A stretch of DNA of 8,808 nt from Ruminococcus sp. UBA3855 (GTDB lineage Bacteria; Bacillota; Clostridia; Oscillospirales; Ruminococcaceae): NCBI GenBank assembly GCA_002392545.1, contig DGHF01000185.1:1-8808 (forward strand), written 5' to 3'. Positions 5,334 through 8,808 of this stretch are shown piece by piece (position 1 is the stretch's first letter; each line of letters opens with the position of its first letter). Below the pieces are notes generated by a model that ran no database searches, was not told where the DNA came from, and saw only the letters and a program-made list of their open reading frames with translations. The translations under genes were made by a program, and so were the position numbers.

Positions 5334-5342
5334 TGTTATAAT
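5334..5342 (+). promoter_or_regulatory. Extended -10 promoter of the replication operon
   Basis: TGTTATAAT contains a consensus TATAAT (5337-5342) with TG one base upstream, the extended -10 form that works without a good -35. No TTGACA-like hexamer sits 16-18 bases upstream; that stretch (CAAAAA) is part of the inverted repeat. Transcription would start near 5349, about 20 bases before the TTG start codon, giving a short leader that holds the ribosome site. Confidence 0.72.
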
Positions 5343-5370
5343 TATTACAGACGGTAAAGGAGGTGGCGAT

Positions 5371-5703
5371 TTGCGAACGAATGAAAGACGTGATGAAATC
5401 ATGAGAATACTTGTCAGCAAGAGAAAACTAACCATTGAAGAACTTTCACACACATTGAAAGTATCTAAGATTACAATCAAGCGTGATGTTGCAGTTCTTG
5501 TTCTGGACTATCCAATACTACAGATAAGCGGCAAGGGCGGTGGTCTGGCTTTGCCTGACTGGTATCATCCTCACAGAAATATCTTGTCAAGGGAGCAGTT
5601 CCAGACATTGGACGAGATAAAGGGTCAGCTTTCTGATGAACGGAAGTGCGCCGTCGTTGACGGAATATTGAGCGAATATGCCTCTAACTACTATCGTGAA
5701 TAA
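5371..5703 (+). CDS. DeoR/HTH_11-type transcriptional regulator (110 aa)
   Basis: The start is TTG 5371, with AAGGAGGTG and a 7-base spacing from GGAGG at 5359-5363. Residues 2-55 form a winged helix-turn-helix of DeoR/HTH_11 type: NERRDEIMRILVSKRKLT (4-21), IEELSHTLKVSKITIKRDVAVL (22-43) with the recognition helix around 33-42, and a wing DYPILQISGKGGGLAL (46-61). No sugar-binding or WYL domain follows, only about 50 residues (ILSREQFQTLDEIKGQL) that may dimerise. Proteins of this size occur at the head of phage and mobile-element operons. The palindrome overlapping its promoter is the likely target. It would set expression of the nuclease, SSB and polymerase behind it. Confidence 0.88.
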   Translation: MRTNERRDEIMRILVSKRKLTIEELSHTLKVSKITIKRDVAVLVLDYPILQISGKGGGLALPDWYHPHRNILSREQFQTLDEIKGQLSDERKCAVVDGILSEYASNYYRE

Positions 5704-5709
5704 ATGCAA

Positions 5710-5714
5710 GGAGG
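5710..5714 (+). promoter_or_regulatory. Ribosome site selecting ATG 5722
   Basis: GGAGG lies 7 bases before ATG 5722. The in-frame ATG at 5704 directly follows the previous stop but precedes this site, so it is not the likely start. Confidence 0.75.
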
Positions 5715-5721
5715 TTATTTG

Positions 5722-6009
5722 ATGAAGTACGATGTGATTATTGGTGCGTTGCAGGACACGATAGCAGCACTCGGCAGAATTACTGATGAGCTTTCCGGTC
5801 TGGTGACAGAAGAACCGAAAAAGCAGGAAGAAAAGCCGAAACACAGCTTTGAAGAAGTGCGGGGTGTGCTTGCCAAGCTGTCTGCTGACGGTTACACCGC
5901 TGATGTCAAGGCAATTCTGACAAAGTTCAACTGCAAAAAACTGAGCGATGTCAAAGAAGATGACTACGAGGCTGTTTTGCAGGAGGCGGAGAAGATATGC
6001 CACCACTGA
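5722..6009 (+). CDS. Small phage protein of the so-called 'rrp5-like' group (95 aa)
   Basis: The product begins MKYDVIIGALQDTIAALGRITDEL (a helix), has a charged linker EEPKKQEEKPK (31-40), and then a compact domain SFEEVRGVLAKLSADGYT, DVKAILTKFNCKKLSDVK and DYEAVLQEAEKI (42-92). That domain recurs in Firmicute phages as small 'rRNA biogenesis protein rrp5' entries, a name carried over from a chance similarity; no rRNA role is expected. It is usually found next to SSB, recombination or nuclease genes, as here. The 13-base overlap with the DUF2800 gene suggests coupling. A helper role for the nuclease or SSB is plausible but unproven. Confidence 0.82.
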   Translation: MKYDVIIGALQDTIAALGRITDELSGLVTEEPKKQEEKPKHSFEEVRGVLAKLSADGYTADVKAILTKFNCKKLSDVKEDDYEAVLQEAEKICHH

Positions 6010-7127
6010 AACACGCAGTTCTCTCGGCATCGTCAAGCCATAGATGGCTGAACTGTACACCATCAGCCATGCTTGAGAAGTCATTCGAGAACAAAGGAAG
6101 TGAAGCGGCAGCCGAAGGCACAGCGGCTCATGAACTCTGCGAACACAAACTGAAAAAGGCTCTGAAAAAAAGGAGCAAGCGACCAGTATCAGATTATAAT
6201 ACCGATGAAATGGAAGAATGCTCTGATGCTTATGTGGATTTCGTCATGGAACAGTATGAACAGGCAAAGCAGAAATGCAAAGACCCTGTGGTGCTGATTG
6301 AACAGAGGCTTGACTTTTCTGCTTATGTTCCGGACGGATTCGGAACGGGTGACTGCCTGATTGTTGCAGACGATACGCTCCATATTGTAGATTTCAAGTA
6401 CGGTCTGGGTGTGCTTGTCGAGGCAGAGCATAATCCGCAGATGATGCTGTATGCTCTTGGTGCTTTGGCAATTTATCAGGACTTGTACGACATTGAGTTT
6501 GTTGCCATGACAATTTTTCAGCCGAGACGAGAAAATGTCAGTACATGGACAATCTCTGTGTCTGAACTGCTTGACTGGGCTGAAAACGAACTGAAACCTA
6601 AAGCAGAGCTTGCCGCAAAGGGCGAGGGTGAGTATTGTTCCGGCGATTGGTGTACGTTCTGCCGTGCAAAGGCAACGTGCCGGAAAAGAGCTGAGGATAA
6701 ACTGAAAATGGCAAGGTTCGATTTCGAAGAACCTCCACTGCTTACCGATGAGGAAGTAGCAGAAGTTTTGACACAACTGCCCGACCTTACCAGATGGGCA
6801 ACAGAAGTGCAGGAGTACGCTTTGGAACAGGCTACCAAGCATGGAAAGCATTGGACGGGTTTCAAGATTGTGCGGAGTGCATCAAGACGAAAATACACTG
6901 ATGAAGAGAAAGTAGCTCAAACAGCTATCAAGGCAGGGTATGAGGACATCTACCGTTCTACCCTGATTCCGATAACGGAAATGGAAAAGCTGATGGGCAA
7001 GAAAAACTTTGCTGAAATTCTCGGTGATTTAGTGTACAAACCACAAGGAAAATTGACACTCGCACCGGAAACAGACAAGCGTCCGGCTGTAGAAGATGTA
7101 TTTGAAGATTTCAAGGAGGATGAATAA
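5997..7127 (+). CDS. DUF2800 family PD-(D/E)XK nuclease (RecB/Cas4-like)
   Basis: This 376-residue protein is a full-length DUF2800 member. The opening HAVLSASSSHRWLNCTPSA is the family's signature. Nuclease motifs are visible in order: EGTAAHELCEH (40-50, H45), VLIEQRLDF (99-107), GTGDCLIVADD (117-126, D119) with LHIVDFKYG (128-136, D132, K134), and NPQMMLYALG (146-155, Q148). These fit the RecB-like H, D, D/E-x-K, Q/Y pattern. Four cysteines (C214, C219, C222, C228, the last three as WCTFCRAKATC) follow, as in Cas4/AddB-type enzymes with an iron-sulphur or zinc cluster. It likely trims or processes phage DNA ends. It overlaps the previous gene by 13 bases, after AGGAGG. The family assignment is firm; substrate and polarity are not. 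Confidence 0.93.
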   Translation: MPPLKHAVLSASSSHRWLNCTPSAMLEKSFENKGSEAAAEGTAAHELCEHKLKKALKKRSKRPVSDYNTDEMEECSDAYVDFVMEQYEQAKQKCKDPVVLIEQRLDFSAYVPDGFGTGDCLIVADDTLHIVDFKYGLGVLVEAEHNPQMMLYALGALAIYQDLYDIEFVAMTIFQPRRENVSTWTISVSELLDWAENELKPKAELAAKGEGEYCSGDWCTFCRAKATCRKRAEDKLKMARFDFEEPPLLTDEEVAEVLTQLPDLTRWATEVQEYALEQATKHGKHWTGFKIVRSASRRKYTDEEKVAQTAIKAGYEDIYRSTLIPITEMEKLMGKKNFAEILGDLVYKPQGKLTLAPETDKRPAVEDVFEDFKEDE

Positions 7128-7128
7128 C

Positions 7129-7674
7129 ATGGCTAAAGTAATTTTAGGACCTAAGACAAGATGGTCTTATGTGAATGTGTGGGAACCTAAGTCAATCAAC
7201 GGCAGTCAGCCGAAGTACAGCGTTTCCTTTATCATTTCCAAGAGCGACACCAAGACGATTGAAAAGGTAAAGGCTGCAATCCAGACAGCATACGAGGAAG
7301 GACAGAGCAAGCTGAAAGGCAACAGCAAAACAGTGCCTCCGCTTGACAAGCTGAAAACTCCTCTCCGTGACGGAGATGAAGAAAGACCTGATGATGAGGT
7401 ATATGCAGGCTGTTATTTCATCAATGCAAATTCCAGTGAACAGCCTGGTATTGTGGATGCCAACCGTGAACATATCATTGACCGCAGTGAAATCTATTCT
7501 GGTTGTTATGGTCGTGCAAGTGTGAATTTCTACGCTTTCAACAGCAACGGAAATAAGGGCATTGCCTGCGGACTGAACAATTTGCAGAAGATTGCAGACG
7601 GTCCCTCTCTTGGCGGCAGAAGCAGAGCAGAAGATGACTTTGCTGATGATGACGATGATGATTTTCTCTCTTAA
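7129..7674 (+). CDS. DUF2815 family single-stranded DNA-binding protein
   Basis: ATG 7129 is selected because AAGGAGG (7113-7119) lies 9 bases upstream; the longer in-frame starts at 7096 and 7120 are misplaced. The 181-residue product has the DUF2815 layout: an OB-fold-like beta region (VILGPKTRWSYVNVWEPKS, KYSVSFIISKSD), a helix with basic residues (KTIEKVKAAIQTAYEEG), the conserved DGDEERPDDE turn (81-90), and YAGCYFINANS...PGIVD (92-110), then IYSGCYGRASVNFYAF (122-137). It ends in an acidic tail (DDFADDDDDDFLS), as in many SSBs, where the tail recruits partners. It probably coats single strands made by replication or the nuclease. One base separates it from the DUF2800 stop. Confidence 0.92.
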   Translation: MAKVILGPKTRWSYVNVWEPKSINGSQPKYSVSFIISKSDTKTIEKVKAAIQTAYEEGQSKLKGNSKTVPPLDKLKTPLRDGDEERPDDEVYAGCYFINANSSEQPGIVDANREHIIDRSEIYSGCYGRASVNFYAFNSNGNKGIACGLNNLQKIADGPSLGGRSRAEDDFADDDDDDFLS

Positions 7675-7684
7675 CAGCAACTGA

Positions 7685-7702
7685 CAAACGGGTGGGCGTT
7701 TG
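7685..7702 (+). other. Small RNA-type hairpin with G-rich loop in the SSB-polymerase gap
   Basis: CAAACG (7685-7690) pairs perfectly with CGTTTG (7697-7702) around the loop GGTGGG. The motif GGGTGGGC occurs at 7690-7697 and again at 7717-7724. This 64-base gap is longer than any other within the operon and the polymerase start has only a weak ribosome site, so the structure may lower polymerase translation. The stem is short and no terminator T run follows. Confidence 0.4.
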
Positions 7703-7738
7703 CGGTGATAAGCCGTGGGTGGGCAGTGGTGAATGTTT

Positions 7739-8808
7739 ATGAAAAAGATTGTTTGTGACATCGAAACTTATTCTGATGTGGATTTATTGAAGTGCGGAGT
7801 TTATAAATATGCTTCTTCTGAAAATTTTGAAATACTGTTATTTAGCTATTCTGTGGACGGTTCTGAGGTTCAGACAGTCGATGTTGCAAGCGGTGAGAAG
7901 ATTCCTGATGATATTCTCAAAGCATTGATTGATGAAAATATAGAGAAGTGGGCATACAATGTTAATTTTGAACGTGTATGCCTTTCTGCTTATCTTAGGA
8001 GAAATTACCCTGAATTGCTCCGTGAATACGACACCTACAGCATACCGGAGGATTCTGTCAGCGGATTTCTTGACCCGTCCTCTTGGTACTGCTCACAGCT
8101 TGCCGCCATTTACCTCGGACTGCCTTTGTCGCTTGCAAGTGTCGGTGAGGTGCTGAAAATCGAGGAGCAGAAAATGACCGAAGGCAAAAGGCTGATTGAC
8201 TACTTTTCCAAACCTGCACGGAACGGAACAAGACATCTCCCATCTGATGCACCCGACAAGTGGGAAACATACAAGGCTTATAACAAGCGAGATGTTGAGG
8301 CAGAAATGGCAATCGACCGCAAAGTGGAGCGTTTCCCTGTTCCGCAGTCTGTATGGGACGAGTATCATCTCAGCGAAGAAATCAATGACCGTGGCATACA
8401 GCTTGACATGGACTTTGTGAGCCGTGCTATTGCCGCAGATGAACAGAGCCGTACAGAACTTATAACAAGACTGAAAGAGCTGACAGGCTTGGAAAATCCA
8501 AACTCTGTGGCTCAGATGAAACAATGGCTTGCAGACAACGGAGTGGAAACAGAAAGCCTTGGAAAGGCTGATGTGCAGGAACTCTTGAAAACAGGAGGGC
8601 TTTCTCCTGAAATAGAAGAGGTTCTCCTGCTCCGTCAGCAGTCTGCCAAATCCTCGGTAAAGAAATACACAGCCATGCAGAACGCTGTCGGAGAGGACGG
8701 CAGGGCAAGAGGTATGTTTTTCTTTTATGGTGCAAATAGGACAGGTCGGTTTGCCGGAAGGCTCATCCAATTACAAAACTTAAGACAGAACCACATCACC
8801 GACCTTGC
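7739..8808 (+). CDS. Phage family A DNA polymerase, 3' end cut by the window
   Basis: The first 356 codons of a family A (Pol I-type) phage polymerase are present. The start is ATG 7739, six bases after a weak GGTGA; ATG 7733 is too close. Residues 1-190 are the 3'-5' exonuclease: Exo I CDIETYSD (D7, E9), Exo II AYNVNFERV (N74, F77, E78) and Exo III KAYNKRDVEAEM (Y181, D185). Residues about 205-310 are the helical thumb region, starting WDEYHLSEEINDRGIQLD, the usual join to the polymerase domain. RTGRFAGRLIQLQNL (334-348) is the conserved motif before polymerase motif A; motifs A, B and C lie beyond the window. Exonuclease residues look intact, so a proofreading replicative enzyme is expected, the main polymerase of this phage. 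Confidence 0.96.
   Translation, partial: MKKIVCDIETYSDVDLLKCGVYKYASSENFEILLFSYSVDGSEVQTVDVASGEKIPDDILKALIDENIEKWAYNVNFERVCLSAYLRRNYPELLREYDTYSIPEDSVSGFLDPSSWYCSQLAAIYLGLPLSLASVGEVLKIEEQKMTEGKRLIDYFSKPARNGTRHLPSDAPDKWETYKAYNKRDVEAEMAIDRKVERFPVPQSVWDEYHLSEEINDRGIQLDMDFVSRAIAADEQSRTELITRLKELTGLENPNSVAQMKQWLADNGVETESLGKADVQELLKTGGLSPEIEEVLLLRQQSAKSSVKKYTAMQNAVGEDGRARGMFFFYGANRTGRFAGRLIQLQNLRQNHITDL

Noticed and set aside
5587..6084. 165-residue minus-strand frame
   Set aside because: Overlaps three coupled + strand genes and looks like an antisense product.
6189..6851. 220-residue minus-strand frame opposite the DUF2800 gene
   Set aside because: Shadow of a conserved nuclease gene; its composition is antisense-like and no ribosome site or family match is evident.
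7192..7761. 189-residue minus-strand frame
   Set aside because: Opposite the DUF2815 SSB gene; hydrophobic, isoleucine-rich antisense composition without a motif.
7959..8156. 65-residue + strand frame in the polymerase
   Set aside because: Lies in another frame of the exonuclease domain with no motif or ribosome site.
8093..8770. 225-residue minus-strand frame opposite the polymerase
   Set aside because: It is fully inside the certain polymerase reading frame, is rich in cysteine, phenylalanine and histidine as expected from antisense of A/G-rich coding DNA, and has no recognisable domain.
1..8808. CRISPR array, tRNA or insertion sequence
   Set aside because: No regularly spaced direct repeats, no tRNA-like cloverleaf with a CCA end and no transposase or terminal inverted repeats were seen on reading both strands.

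Overview
The window is a densely packed stretch of temperate-phage or prophage early genes, all on the + strand, from a low-to-mid GC Gram-positive host. The host looks like an anaerobic gut clostridium of the Ruminococcaceae/Lachnospiraceae type. I infer this from the strong AGGAGG-type ribosome sites, occasional TTG/GTG starts, many stop/start overlaps, and the family content: XRE regulator, DUF551, DUF3310, DUF2800, DUF2815 and phage family A DNA polymerase. There is no capsid, tail, lysis or integrase gene here, so a prophage cannot be told from a phage-derived region of an integrative element.

Region 1 (1-2777) opens inside a DUF3102-like coiled-coil protein and continues as a chain of very small proteins. 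Many are cysteine-rich zinc-ribbon types. They are joined by ATGA overlaps, in which the stop of one gene lies inside the start of the next, so they probably form one translationally coupled unit. The chain includes a 29-codon ORF that looks like the start of a P-loop ATPase, a small zinc-ribbon gene whose natural start appears to be out of frame, a membrane-anchored coiled-coil microprotein and an XRE repressor-like protein.

Region 2 (2770-5238) holds a DUF551-DUF3310 fusion, a 227-residue protein that looks like a divergent ThyX (flavin-dependent thymidylate synthase) without the ThyX active-site motif, two unknown small proteins, and a 251-residue protein with a possible sliding-clamp-like second half. 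It ends at a GC-rich hairpin (5243-5272).

Region 3 (5239-5370) is the only substantial intergenic gap. It has the hairpin, a perfect 13-bp inverted repeat and an abutting extended -10 promoter, and leads into a DeoR/HTH_11-type regulator with a TTG start.

Region 4 (5371-8808) is the replication/recombination operon: regulator, a small protein of the type usually mislabelled 'rRNA biogenesis protein rrp5', a DUF2800 PD-(D/E)XK (RecB/Cas4-like) nuclease, a DUF2815 single-strand DNA-binding protein, and the first 356 codons of a family A DNA polymerase with a 3'-5' exonuclease domain, cut by the window end. The nuclease, SSB and polymerase plausibly act together on phage DNA ends and forks, while the two HTH proteins are candidates for controlling the operons.
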